Shown here in pieces: positions 16,506-26,475 of a DNA stretch of 64,000 bases. The translations under genes were made by a program, and so were the position numbers. The stretch's first letter is position 1. Each line of letters opens with the position of its first letter. The notes below the pieces were generated by a model. That model was not told the origin of the DNA, ran no database searches, and saw only the letters and a list, made by a program, of their open reading frames with translations. Source of the DNA: Rhizobium sp. P38BS-XIX (GTDB lineage: Bacteria; Pseudomonadota; Alphaproteobacteria; Rhizobiales; Rhizobiaceae); contig NZ_JABAIJ010000006.1 of assembly GCF_012641435.1 (NCBI RefSeq), positions 248,001-312,000 on the forward strand, in the 5' to 3' direction.

Positions 16506-17882
16506 TTAGCTTGCTAACAATCGCAGGTCGACCTGCAGACCTTTGCTCCAACGCGGCGTGGAAAGCTCGACGACAGCCGAAAGGCGATCCGCTGTATCGG
16601 CAACGATGGCAAGCCCCAGCCCCGCACCTTCGGTGTGGAGCGTATTGAGGCGATAGAAGCGCTGGAACACGGCTTCACGCTCGTGAGGAGGAATGCCCGG
16701 CCCGCTGTCGCTGATCGAAATCTGGCCTGATCCGTCTTCCGCTGAAACCGAAACCCTGATCTCGCCACCGACGGGCGTGTACTTGATGGCATTGTCGAGG
16801 AGATTGGTGACCATCATGCGCAGGAGCGATTCGTCCGTCTTGACCTGAACCGCTTCGTCTCCCTCGAGAACAACGTCGAGCTCCCGGCTGGTGATGATGT
16901 TGCCGAATTCGGCAAGCACCGAGGCGACGAGATGATAGAGCGTGACCGAAGTCAGATTGAGGGGATGATGACTGACGCGCGCCAGCCGCAGCAGCTGCTC
17001 GATCAGGTGCGTGGCGTGATTGTTGCTGGCGACGAGATCGGTGATGATCGCCTGGCGTTCAGACTCGTTATCGCTTTTTCCCAACATCTGCAGCAACAGC
17101 TTCACGCCGGCCTGCGGCGTGCGCAGCTGATGCGCGGCCAGATCGGAAAAGCGTCGCTCAAGCGTCAGCGATTGGGCAAGCTTCTCCAGCAGCTGATTGA
17201 TCGAGCGGCCGAGCGGCAACAAATCCCGCGGCAGGTTCTCGACGGGGATCGCCGAGAGATCGTCCGGCGACCGGGTGCGGATCTGCCGAACCACCCCATG
17301 GATCGTGCGCAGACCGCTATTGATGCCAAGCCAGATGAGAAAGCCGATGACCGGCACCAGCATCAGCAGCGGAAAGAAGAGATTGAGCAGAATGTTGGAG
17401 ACGAGCGTTTCGCGAAGCGCGATTTTTTCGCCCAGCTCGATGACAATGGTCGTGTTTGGGATCGGCAGCGAATAAAGGCGCCATTCTTCCCCGCCATAGG
17501 TCAGGGTCGTAAAGCCCACCTTCTGCTGCGGCACGTCCGAAAGGAAGGCCGTGCTGCTATAGAAGCGGATATTGCCATCGACCCAGGCGCGGAACATATG
17601 CGCATCGGCGTAATCGTCCGCGTCCTCGTTGAAGGCGAGCTGATTGTCCATGTTGAAGTCGATATCGTCGATCTGCTTTGCCGCGTGGTCGGGCGCCTTT
17701 TCCAGCGGCCGGCGCAGCAGGCTCCAGATCACGTTCGCATCGTCGATCAATTGCGCGTCGTAGATATTGTTGATCTCACGCGTCGCGCTGTTGAAGGCAA
17801 AGGCGGCAATCACGACAATCGTCACCACGACCACGGGCGCGATGCGGAAAAACAGTTTGCGGGTGAGCGTGGAGTTGTTCAT
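16506..17882 (-). CDS. Sensor histidine kinase, QseC/PmrB-like
   Basis: A 458-residue membrane kinase. Helix 1 spans about 13-31, a periplasmic domain about 32-163, helix 2 about 164-186, then HAMP and DHp domains. The phospho-accepting His251 lies in AAHQLRTP, the H-box wording used by QseC/PmrB/TctE kinases. The N box (NLLDNAIKYTP) and G boxes (SDSGPGIP, GAGLGLAI) are intact. The periplasmic domain has several acidic residues (DDIDFNMDN, NEDADDYADAH), which could bind cations or cationic peptides as in PmrB; that is a guess. ATG 17882 overlaps the response-regulator stop (ATGA). Confidence 0.87.
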   Translation of the reverse strand: MNNSTLTRKLFFRIAPVVVVTIVVIAAFAFNSATREINNIYDAQLIDDANVIWSLLRRPLEKAPDHAAKQIDDIDFNMDNQLAFNEDADDYADAHMFRAWVDGNIRFYSSTAFLSDVPQQKVGFTTLTYGGEEWRLYSLPIPNTTIVIELGEKIALRETLVSNILLNLFFPLLMLVPVIGFLIWLGINSGLRTIHGVVRQIRTRSPDDLSAIPVENLPRDLLPLGRSINQLLEKLAQSLTLERRFSDLAAHQLRTPQAGVKLLLQMLGKSDNESERQAIITDLVASNNHATHLIEQLLRLARVSHHPLNLTSVTLYHLVASVLAEFGNIITSRELDVVLEGDEAVQVKTDESLLRMMVTNLLDNAIKYTPVGGEIRVSVSAEDGSGQISISDSGPGIPPHEREAVFQRFYRLNTLHTEGAGLGLAIVADTADRLSAVVELSTPRWSKGLQVDLRLLAS

Positions 17883-18547
17883 CGCTCGATCATGTAGCCG
17901 ACGCCACGGATCGACTTGATGAAGTCGGTACCAAGCTTCTTGCGCAGATTGTAGATGGTCACTTCGATTGTATTGCTCTCGACGGTATTGTCGGCGTCAT
18001 AGAGCGCATATTCGATGTCGTTCTTCGTCACGTAGCGGCCGCTGCGCTCCATCAGAAGCTTTAGCAGATGGAACTCCTTGGCCGTGGTATGCACCTGTGC
18101 ACTGCCTTTGCGAGCCACCATCGCCGATGGATCGACCTCGACATCGCCGCAGCGAATAACGCTTTCGGTCCGACCGTCGCGACGCCGGATCAGCGCTCGC
18201 AGGCGCGCCAGCAGCTCATCGAGATCGAAGGGCTTGACCAGATAATCATCCGCGCCTTCATCGAGGCCCTCGACCTTCTGGCGCACAGAATCCATGGCCG
18301 TGAGCAGCAGCACCGGCACGGAATTTCCACGCTGACGAATGCGCCGCAGCACTTCCATGCCGCTCAGCTGCGGCAGGTTGATATCCAGCACAATCGCCGC
18401 AAAGTGCGAATGCTCGGCAGCTTCCAGACCGGACTCGCCATCGCGCATCCAGTCGACGCCATAAGCGTGCTTTTCCAGCGCCTTCTTCAGCGATGAGCCG
18501 AGAATATTGTCGTCTTCAACAAGCAAAACACGCACGGTCGACCTCAT
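17879..18547 (-). CDS. Response regulator, OmpR family (QseB/PmrA-like)
   Basis: A 222-residue OmpR/PhoB-type regulator: receiver domain with acidic pocket EDD (11-13), phospho-acceptor Asp55 in IVLDINLP, conserved Thr in LLLTAMD and Lys in YLVKPFD. The winged-helix DNA-binding domain includes VESNTIEVTIYNLRKKL and ends IRGVGYMIER. The closest architecture is QseB/PmrA. It is co-transcribed with the kinase and lies directly upstream of the nine-gene operon, so that operon is its most likely target. No copy of the 11-bp-phased AAAATGAA repeat is visible upstream of its own start. Confidence 0.88.
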   Translation of the reverse strand: MRSTVRVLLVEDDNILGSSLKKALEKHAYGVDWMRDGESGLEAAEHSHFAAIVLDINLPQLSGMEVLRRIRQRGNSVPVLLLTAMDSVRQKVEGLDEGADDYLVKPFDLDELLARLRALIRRRDGRTESVIRCGDVEVDPSAMVARKGSAQVHTTAKEFHLLKLLMERSGRYVTKNDIEYALYDADNTVESNTIEVTIYNLRKKLGTDFIKSIRGVGYMIER

Positions 18548-18698
18548 TTAGCCGAAATTTTTCGTCGCCGATGTGGACAGCAATTGGAGCGACCTTGTGG
18601 CAAAGCTATGACGGATCATTTCCGTCTGGCAAGGGGAACAGCTCATAGCACTCTTCGAAGTCCGCGGAAAATCAAAGCGCTCGCTGCTTCCTGCCGCT

Positions 18699-20108
18699 TC
18701 ATCTCAAGGCTCGCATCGATGCCTTGAGCACATCGAAGATCCGGGGATCGGTCGATTGCGCGACGTTGAAACGCATGAAGCCGCCGGCCGTATCGGACTG
18801 ACTGAAGACATTGCCGGGCGCAAGCACGATGCCTTCCGCAAGACAGGCACGCGCCACATCGGCGGCATCCAGTCCCTCCGGCAACCGACACCAGAGAAAC
18901 ATTCCCGCTTGCGGCTTCAGCCACGGCACGATGCCGATGGCCTCCAGGCGCGCCGATACCTCCGCCATCGTCTTGGCGAGCCGCAGGCGCAGCGCCTCCA
19001 CATGCTTGCGGTAGCTGCCGTCCTTCAGGGTCAGATAGACCAGTTCGGCGGAGAGCTGCCCGGAGCTGAAACTGCTCGCAACCTTGAGATCGACCAGACC
19101 GTCGATCCAGTCGCGCCTCGCGGCAATAAAGCCGCAGCGCACCGACGCCGACAGGGTCTTTGAAAAACTGCCGATGTGGATCACCCGGTCAAGCCCGTCG
19201 AAAGCTGCAAGCCGTGGCGCCGCCACCTCCTCGAAATCGGCGAAGATATCGTCCTCGATAATGATGAGGCCGGAAGCCTCGGCCAGTTTCAGCAGACGAT
19301 GCGCCGTCACTGGCGAGAGCACCGCGCCAGTCGGGTTGTGGATGGCCGAATTGGTGATGTAGAGCCGGGGCTTGTGCCGCTCGATGGCCTCTGCGAACCG
19401 CTCGATATCAGGCCCCGTCGGCGTGAAGGGCACACCGACGACATTGACACGATGCGCCCGCAGCAGCGCATGGAAATTGAAGTAGCAGGGGTCGTCCACC
19501 AGAACGGTATCGCCGGGCTCGATCAGGAAGCGGCAGAGAAGATCGATCGCATGCGTTCCGGATTCCGTCAGCATGATCTGATCGGGCGGCGCTGCGATCC
19601 CATGATCACCGAGGCGCCTTGCCAGCAGCTGCCGCAAGGCCGGAAGGCCGAGCGGCGTCCCATAGTTGGCAAGCACGCCCATATCGCCTCGCGCCAGCGT
19701 TCGCAATGCGCGCCGCAATCCCGGTTGCGGCAGCCAGGACGGCGGAAGCCAGCCGCAACCGGGCTTCAACACGTCGTCTCCCATCTCGAGCGATTGTCGC
19801 GCAATCCATAACGGATCGACATCGGGATCCGAGGCCGCGCCACTTTCCGACAGGGATAGCGGCGGCAGCGGGCCGCACACGTAGAATCCCGAGCCCGGTC
19901 GCGAGCGGATCGTGCCTTCGGCGGCCAGCCGCTCATAGGCCTCGACCACGGTGGATACCGACACCTGCATCGTCTTTGCGAAGCCGCGCACAGAGGGAAG
20001 GCGCGCCCCCGGCATCAGACTGCGACTGGCGATGCGATCGGAAATCGCCGCCATGACGTCCTTGATGCGAGTTGTCCCACCGGCGTTCAACGTCGACAGA
20101 TCATCCAT
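18699..20108 (-). CDS. MocR-type GntR regulator with aminotransferase domain
   Basis: A 469-residue fusion of a GntR winged helix (about 15-80, with LPSVRGFAKTMQVSVSTVVE) and a fold-type I aminotransferase domain (about 105-465). PLP-site features are NPTGAVLSP, IIEDDIFADF and the lysine in GSFSKTLS. MocR proteins use PLP or its adducts to sense amino compounds or vitamin B6 rather than to catalyse. It is divergent from an EamA exporter (20216-21079) with about 100 bases between, so it most likely controls that exporter. Confidence 0.88.
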   Translation of the reverse strand: MDDLSTLNAGGTTRIKDVMAAISDRIASRSLMPGARLPSVRGFAKTMQVSVSTVVEAYERLAAEGTIRSRPGSGFYVCGPLPPLSLSESGAASDPDVDPLWIARQSLEMGDDVLKPGCGWLPPSWLPQPGLRRALRTLARGDMGVLANYGTPLGLPALRQLLARRLGDHGIAAPPDQIMLTESGTHAIDLLCRFLIEPGDTVLVDDPCYFNFHALLRAHRVNVVGVPFTPTGPDIERFAEAIERHKPRLYITNSAIHNPTGAVLSPVTAHRLLKLAEASGLIIIEDDIFADFEEVAAPRLAAFDGLDRVIHIGSFSKTLSASVRCGFIAARRDWIDGLVDLKVASSFSSGQLSAELVYLTLKDGSYRKHVEALRLRLAKTMAEVSARLEAIGIVPWLKPQAGMFLWCRLPEGLDAADVARACLAEGIVLAPGNVFSQSDTAGGFMRFNVAQSTDPRIFDVLKASMRALR

Positions 20109-20215
20109 CCGTACTGCCTCTCATACCATAACAGTTCGCGAAAATTGTACTGCACTGTCTCTGGTTTGACCAGCCGAACTTTCCGATACAGCTGTCATCA
20201 AGAAGGAGCATGGCA

Positions 20216-21079
20216 ATGGACAAGACAACGACGGGATGGATCTATGGTTTGGCGGGCGTGGTGATCTTCAGCGGCTCGCTACCAGCAACGCGCGTGGCCG
20301 TGATGGATTTCGATCCGCTGTTTCTGACGGTCGCCCGTGCCGTCATCGCCGGACTGCTGGGACTTGGCCTGCTGCTCGCCTTCCGCGAAAAGCGCCCCGC
20401 CCGGAGCGACGTCGTCTCGCTTGCCATCGTTGCGCTCGGCTGCGTCGTCGGCTTCCCCTTGCTGACGGCCCTGGCGCTGAAGCATGTCACCTCGGCCCAT
20501 TCGATCGTCTTCATCGGATTGCTTCCATTGGCAACCGCCATCTTCGGCGTGTTGCGCGGTGGCGAGCGCCCAAGGCCGGCCTTCTGGATATTCTCCGCGC
20601 TCGGCAGCGCACTGGTCAGCGGCTATGCTCTTGCTCAGGGCGTCTCCGCCTCGCCGGTCGGCGATTTGCTGATGCTCGCCGCCGTCATCGTCTGCGGCCT
20701 TGGTTATGCCGAAGGCGCCGTTCTCTCGCGTCGGCTCGGCGGCTGGCAGGTCATCTGCTGGGCACTCGTGCTTTCGCTCCCCGTAACGATCGCGCTCTGC
20801 GTCCTTACCATGCCGCATAGCATCGCCAACATCGGCCGCCCGGCCTGGATTGGCCTGACCTATGTCTCGCTCTTCAGCATGCTGATCGGCTTTGTCTTCT
20901 GGTATCGCGGGTTGGCGCAAGGCGGCATCGCAGCCGTCGGTCAGTTGCAATTCCTGCAGCCCTTCTTCGGCTTCGCACTGGCCGCAGCGCTCCTTAAGGA
21001 AAGCGTCAGCTGGTCCATGATCGTCGTGACTTTCGCCGTCGTCGCCTGCGTTGCCGGCGCTCGAAAGTTCGCGCGCTGA
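20216..21079 (+). CDS. EamA/DMT family exporter, ten-helix
   Basis: A 287-residue drug/metabolite transporter with two EamA repeats of five helices. The second repeat begins near DLLMLAAVIVCGLGYAEGA. GQLQFLQPFFGFALAA near the C-terminus is typical of amino-acid/metabolite exporters of the RhtA/YdcZ-like group. Two start codons compete, ATG 20210 and ATG 20216. AAGGAG at 20203-20208 ends only one base before the first but seven before the second, so I choose 20216 (MDKTTTGW). The divergent MocR regulator suggests induction by an amino compound. Confidence 0.85.
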   Translation: MDKTTTGWIYGLAGVVIFSGSLPATRVAVMDFDPLFLTVARAVIAGLLGLGLLLAFREKRPARSDVVSLAIVALGCVVGFPLLTALALKHVTSAHSIVFIGLLPLATAIFGVLRGGERPRPAFWIFSALGSALVSGYALAQGVSASPVGDLLMLAAVIVCGLGYAEGAVLSRRLGGWQVICWALVLSLPVTIALCVLTMPHSIANIGRPAWIGLTYVSLFSMLIGFVFWYRGLAQGGIAAVGQLQFLQPFFGFALAAALLKESVSWSMIVVTFAVVACVAGARKFAR

Positions 21080-21108
21080 TGCGTTTAATTCAGCGCTCAC
21101 ATCATCGC

Positions 21109-21157
21109 TTGACCTTCTAAACCGATCGGTCTATAAATAGTCAATCGGTTTAGAAGG
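21109..21157 (+). promoter_or_regulatory. Promoter embedded in a 14-bp perfect inverted repeat
   Basis: A textbook promoter, TTGACC (21109-21114), 17-bp spacer, TATAAA (21132-21137), is framed by a perfect inverted repeat: CCTTCTAAACCGAT (21113-21126) and ATCGGTTTAGAAGG (21144-21157), 17 bases apart. The left arm also starts a smaller palindrome, ACCGATCGGT. The right arm includes the AGAAGG of the ribosome site for the DUF1348 gene at 21166. The likely binder is the TetR protein encoded as the second gene (21632-22195), giving autoregulation. Confidence 0.7.
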
Positions 21158-21165
21158 AGCACATC

Positions 21166-21630
21166 ATGCCGACCCCACTCGTTCCGCCTTTCACCCTGGA
21201 AACCGCAATCGCCAAGGTCCGCGTGGCCGAAGATGGCTGGAACAGCCGCGATCCCGAGCGTGTCTCCAAGGTCTATACCGAAGACAGCCAATGGCGGAAC
21301 CGCGCCGAATTCCCGCGTGGACGCAAGGAGATCGTCGAATTCCTGACGCGCAAGTGGGCAAAGGAACTGGACTATCGACTGATCAAGGAACTCTGGGCCT
21401 TCGACGGCAATCGCATCGCGGTGCGCTTCGCCTATGAATGGCGTGACGACAGCGGCCACTGGTTCCGCTCCTACGGCAACGAGAATTGGGAATTCGATGC
21501 GGAAGGCCTGATGCAGCGCCGCTTTGCTTCCATCAACGATATGCCGATCAAGGAAGCAGACCGGAAATTCCACTGGCCGCTCGGCCGCCGGCCGGACGAT
21601 CACCCGAGCCTGTCGGATCTCGGTCTCTGA
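21166..21630 (+). CDS. DUF1348 / NTF2-like (SnoaL-type) protein
   Basis: A 154-residue cone-shaped NTF2-like protein of the DUF1348 family. Diagnostic stretches are AEDGWNSRDPERVSKVYTED, WRNRAEFPRGRKEI, YEWRDDSGHWFRSYGNENWEF and INDMPIKEADRKFHWPLG. Family members are small soluble proteins of unknown activity, often found beside TetR regulators and thought to act on small reactive compounds. It is the first gene of a two-gene unit with a TetR regulator; the ribosome site AGAAGGAG is part of the operator arm. Confidence 0.88.
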   Translation: MPTPLVPPFTLETAIAKVRVAEDGWNSRDPERVSKVYTEDSQWRNRAEFPRGRKEIVEFLTRKWAKELDYRLIKELWAFDGNRIAVRFAYEWRDDSGHWFRSYGNENWEFDAEGLMQRRFASINDMPIKEADRKFHWPLGRRPDDHPSLSDLGL

Positions 21631-21631
21631 G

Positions 21632-22195
21632 ATGGTGCGAACCGTCTTTGAAAAGCCGGATGCCATCGCTCTTGTCGCCGAGGTCTTTCGGGAGCTCGGC
21701 TACGAGGGCGCGTCGATGAGCGAAATCACGGCCCGTACCAAACTGTCGAAAGGCAGCGTCTATCACTTCTTTCCAGGCGGCAAGGAAGAGATGGCGGCTG
21801 AGATCATGGCGCATATCGACACGTGGTTCGTGACAGAAATGTTCAGGCCGCTCGAAGAGGAAGACCCGCGCGAGGCCATTGCCCGCATGTGGGAGACGAC
21901 CGATAGCTATTTCCGCTCCGGCCGCCGTGTGTGCCTGATCGGCGCTTTTGCACTCGATGAGACCCGCGAACGCTTTCCACGCCCCATCCGCGATTACTTC
22001 CATCGCTGGATCTCGGCGCTATCCGGAGCATTGGCGAGAGCAGGCAAGCCGCAACCGGAAGCTCAAGCACTGGCGGAAGAAGCCGTGGTCGGCATCCAGG
22101 GCGCCCTGACGCTTGCCAGAGCGCTCGGCGACGAGGCCGTCTTTGGCCGAACACTGGCACGCTTGAAGCAACGACTGGAGACAGCCGTCGCATAG
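21632..22195 (+). CDS. TetR family regulator, second gene of DUF1348 unit
   Basis: A 187-residue TetR-type protein. The helix-turn-helix is visible as ALVAEVFRELGYEGASMSEI followed by TKLSKGSVYHFFPGGKEEM. The C-terminal domain contains GRRVCLIGAFALDETRERFP, seen in the AcuR/YxaF-like group whose members respond to small electrophilic or organic molecules. ATG 21632 lies one base after the DUF1348 stop; frames open further upstream are shadows of that gene. It probably binds the inverted repeat at 21113-21157 and represses its own unit. Confidence 0.87.
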   Translation: MVRTVFEKPDAIALVAEVFRELGYEGASMSEITARTKLSKGSVYHFFPGGKEEMAAEIMAHIDTWFVTEMFRPLEEEDPREAIARMWETTDSYFRSGRRVCLIGAFALDETRERFPRPIRDYFHRWISALSGALARAGKPQPEAQALAEEAVVGIQGALTLARALGDEAVFGRTLARLKQRLETAVA

Positions 22196-22398
22196 CGTGC
22201 CCGGCACCCGCAAATCGTTCTAATTTTTCGGTGATTCGCTGACTTTCCAGAGCGTGACAGTAGAAATTCGTCCTGGAAAACCAGGAGCCGCATGCCTGTT
22301 CCACGGGTAAAATTCGACACAACCCACTGATATTAAAGAAACGTCCACAAAAGTGTGGCATCGTTAATCATGTTTGATTTGCAACTATCCGAGCTCCT

Positions 22399-23766
22399 AT
22401 GTTCAGCAAGGGTTGGGAGCGCCGTGGAGATGGGTGGCAGATGCTGCAGCAGGTAAATGAGACTGACGAAGCGTTGATCGATCGTTTGCAACGTTCGGCG
22501 TTTGAATATTTCATGCTTCATACCAATCCGGAGAACGGATTGGTGGCCGATACCTCGATCAAGACGAGCCATTGCAGCATTGCCGCAGTCGGCTTTGCGC
22601 TATCGAGCTATCCGGTTGCCGTCGAGCGCGGATGGATCAGCCGAGCCGAGGCTGCCGAACGCGTGTTGACCGCACTCGATTTCTTCGCCGACAGTCAGCA
22701 GGGCACCGAACGTGGCGCCACCGGCCACCGCGGCTTCTATTATCACTTCCTCTACATGGACACCGGAAAGCGCGCCTGGAACAGCGAGCTGTCGACGATC
22801 GACAGCGGCCTGTTCCTGATGGGCGTACTGGCGGCGGCAGCCTATTTCGATGGCGCCAGCCAGATCGAACAGGACCTGCGCAAGCAGGCGCAATATCTCT
22901 ACGAGCGCTGCGATTGGCATTGGGCCCTCAACAAAGGTCAGACCATCAGCATGGGCTGGAAGCCGGCAAGCGGCTTTCTGCGCTGGCGCTATCAGGGCTA
23001 TGACGAGGCGATTTTCCTCTACGTGCTTGGCCTCGCCTCGCCCACACACCCGATCCCATCGTCCAGTTACGACGCCTTCGCATCGACCTATACGTGGATG
23101 ATGTTCAAGGAAACGCCCTTCCTCTACGCCGGGCCGCTGTTCATTCACCTGTTTTCGCATGCCTGGATCGATTTCCGCGGCATTCGCGACAAGCATGTGG
23201 CCGACAAGGGTGTCGACTATTTCACCAACACGCAGACGGCCGTCGCCGTCCAGCGCGACTATACGGATCGTAATCCGAGCCACTTTATCGGCTACAACAA
23301 GGATGTCTGGGGTCTTTCGGCCTGCGACGGCCCCAACCCGACAGGCACCAAGCATAGCCTGCGCTATGCGCCGAAGGTCTTCGGTTATGCCGCGCGCGGC
23401 GCACCGCTCGGACCCGACGACGGCACCATCGCTCCCTGGGGACCGCTCTCCTGCCTGCCGTTTGACCGCGACGCCGCGCTCGACGGCACGAAAGCCCTGC
23501 TCTCGAACTACCCGAACCTGCTGCTCGACGGCCGCTTCCCGGGCGGCTTCAACCCGAGCGTCAAGGGACCCGGCCCGGAAGGCTGGGTGGACGATCGTTC
23601 GGTCGCTCTCGACCAGGGCCTGCTTGTCATGATGATCGAAAATGCCCGTACCGGCATGATCTGGGACCTGATGCGGCAATCCCCGGTGCTTCGTCGCGGA
23701 TTGGAACGCGCAGGCTTCACGGGCGGTTGGCTCGACGAGAAACCAGCCGTAGCGGCAACCGCCTGA
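22399..23766 (+). CDS. Glycoamylase-like (PF10091/GH144-related) protein
   Basis: A 455-residue alpha/alpha-toroid protein annotated in relatives as glucoamylase family protein. Marks include YEYFML-like FEYFMLHTNPENGLVAD (family start), TGHRGFYYHFLYMDTGKRAW, STIDSGLFLMGVLAAAAYF and DGTIAPWGPLSCLPF. The same domain occurs in rhizobial cyclic beta-1,2-glucan synthase (NdvB/ChvB) and in GH144 endo-beta-1,2-glucanases, so a beta-1,2-glucan substrate is the best guess. No signal peptide is evident, pointing to the cytosol unless export is non-classical. The start is uncertain: ATG 22399 and ATG 22441 both lack a strong ribosome site. A monocistronic unit facing the pipecolate genes. Confidence 0.8.
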   Translation: MFSKGWERRGDGWQMLQQVNETDEALIDRLQRSAFEYFMLHTNPENGLVADTSIKTSHCSIAAVGFALSSYPVAVERGWISRAEAAERVLTALDFFADSQQGTERGATGHRGFYYHFLYMDTGKRAWNSELSTIDSGLFLMGVLAAAAYFDGASQIEQDLRKQAQYLYERCDWHWALNKGQTISMGWKPASGFLRWRYQGYDEAIFLYVLGLASPTHPIPSSSYDAFASTYTWMMFKETPFLYAGPLFIHLFSHAWIDFRGIRDKHVADKGVDYFTNTQTAVAVQRDYTDRNPSHFIGYNKDVWGLSACDGPNPTGTKHSLRYAPKVFGYAARGAPLGPDDGTIAPWGPLSCLPFDRDAALDGTKALLSNYPNLLLDGRFPGGFNPSVKGPGPEGWVDDRSVALDQGLLVMMIENARTGMIWDLMRQSPVLRRGLERAGFTGGWLDEKPAVAATA

Positions 23767-23830
23767 TCTGAGGATCATCCGATCGCACCGGAAACTCTGC
23801 CAAGGGCTGGGACAATCCGATGCGTGCGAG

Positions 23831-24820
23831 CTAAAGCTTCTCGATCGCGGCGATAACCTCGTCTTCGACGGTAATGCCGTGCACAAGCGCAAGCCGTCGT
23901 GAACTCTGACCGCGCCGGCCCGGCAGGCGAACATTCGGATCGCTCGTGATTTCGTCTGCCAGAAGCGCCAGTCGCTGCGCCGTATCTGCCGCACTCGTCG
24001 CCGAAGGGTTGATCGCAATGATCGCATGCCCAAGCGCCGGCGGTGCGCCTTTATCATCGAACAGCGACGAGGATTCGAAAGCGTAGTTGGCGCCGGTCAG
24101 GCCCGCTGCCAGAATTTCCACCATGAGGGCGAGCGCCGCACCCTTGGAATCGCCCGCCGGGATCATCGTGCCGGCCAAGGCTTCCTCGGCATCCGTAGTC
24201 GGCCTTCCCTCGCGATCGAATGCCCAGTCTGCAGGAATGGAGGCGCCCTGCTGCCGGGCGGCCATCACCTTGCCCCGCGCCACCTTCGACAAAGCCAGAT
24301 CGATCACGATCGGCTCGTCACCCGGAAGCGGAGCAGCAAAGGCGATCGGGTTCGTGCCAAACACAGGGGTCTTGCCGCCCCAGGGGGCCATTGCGGCCGG
24401 TGCATTGGCGACCATCAGCGCCACCAATCCCTGATCGGCAAAGCGCTCCACCGTCAAGCCCATGACGCCCGCATGGTGAGATCGGCTGATGGCGGCAAGC
24501 GCGATCCCCTGCTCGCGCGCAATCTCGGGAAGCGCTGAAACGGCAAGATCGAGCGCCGGATAGGCATAGCCATTGCCGGCATCGATACGCAGCACCGCCG
24601 GAAAGGGCCGGCTCATCCGCGGCATGGCAAAACCATCGGTCTTGCCGGCCTTGGCTTGTCCGGCATAGGCGGGTACGCGCCGCAGGCCGTGACCGCCCTG
24701 CCCGGCAGCCTCGGCTGCCACCAGCGCAACGGCCACGGAGCGAGCGTTTTCAGCACTTACCTTGCTGCGCCGCAGCGCCTCCACGACCAGCGTTTCGGCT
24801 TCGGCGAGCGACAGGTGCAT
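23831..24820 (-). CDS. dpkA: Ldh family oxidoreductase, DpkA-like imine reductase
   Basis: A 329-residue member of the malate/L-lactate (Ldh2) dehydrogenase family: AAGQGGHGLRRVPAYA near residue 55, SHHAGVMG, GTNPIAFAAP and the dimer-interface GDSKGAALALMVEIL. In Pseudomonas putida the same family supplies DpkA, the NADPH-dependent reductase turning delta-1-piperideine-2-carboxylate into L-pipecolate. The two upstream genes look like AmaB and AmaA of that same D-lysine route, which is why I call it DpkA-like. The gene symbol rests on this context. A terminator-like hairpin sits between it and the AmaB-like gene. Confidence 0.72.
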   Translation of the reverse strand: MHLSLAEAETLVVEALRRSKVSAENARSVAVALVAAEAAGQGGHGLRRVPAYAGQAKAGKTDGFAMPRMSRPFPAVLRIDAGNGYAYPALDLAVSALPEIAREQGIALAAISRSHHAGVMGLTVERFADQGLVALMVANAPAAMAPWGGKTPVFGTNPIAFAAPLPGDEPIVIDLALSKVARGKVMAARQQGASIPADWAFDREGRPTTDAEEALAGTMIPAGDSKGAALALMVEILAAGLTGANYAFESSSLFDDKGAPPALGHAIIAINPSATSAADTAQRLALLADEITSDPNVRLPGRRGQSSRRLALVHGITVEDEVIAAIEKL

Positions 24821-24833
24821 GAGATAGACCTTG

Positions 24834-24881
24834 AAAAAGATGAGGCGGATAAGGACTTTTTACGCCCACATCCGCCTTATC
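24834..24881 (-). terminator. Hairpin plus T-run between the AmaB- and DpkA-like genes
   Basis: On the minus strand GATAAGGCGGAT (from 24881) pairs with ATCCGCCTCATC (to 24839), 11 of 12 positions matching, with a 19-base loop, followed by TTTTT (24838-24834). It looks like an intrinsic terminator between amaB and dpkA. Only 13 bases separate the T-run from the dpkA start, leaving no room for a new promoter, so it may act as an attenuator that lowers dpkA expression. Confidence 0.55.
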
Positions 24882-24901
24882 GCAATGCAGCAAAATTGAA
24901 C

Positions 24902-26437
<1,536 letters not shown>

Positions 26438-26475
26438 CCTGTTTCCTCTTCCCGTAATGCTGGTTCGGTAACTTT

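Noticed and set aside
22271..22286. TCCTGG-AAAA-CCAGGA hairpin upstream of the PF10091 gene
   Set aside because: A perfect but short 6-bp stem without further structure or T-run; too weak to call a regulatory element.
22600..24057. 485-codon minus-strand frame opposite the PF10091 gene
   Set aside because: Arg-rich shadow that crosses the convergent gene boundary; no family features.
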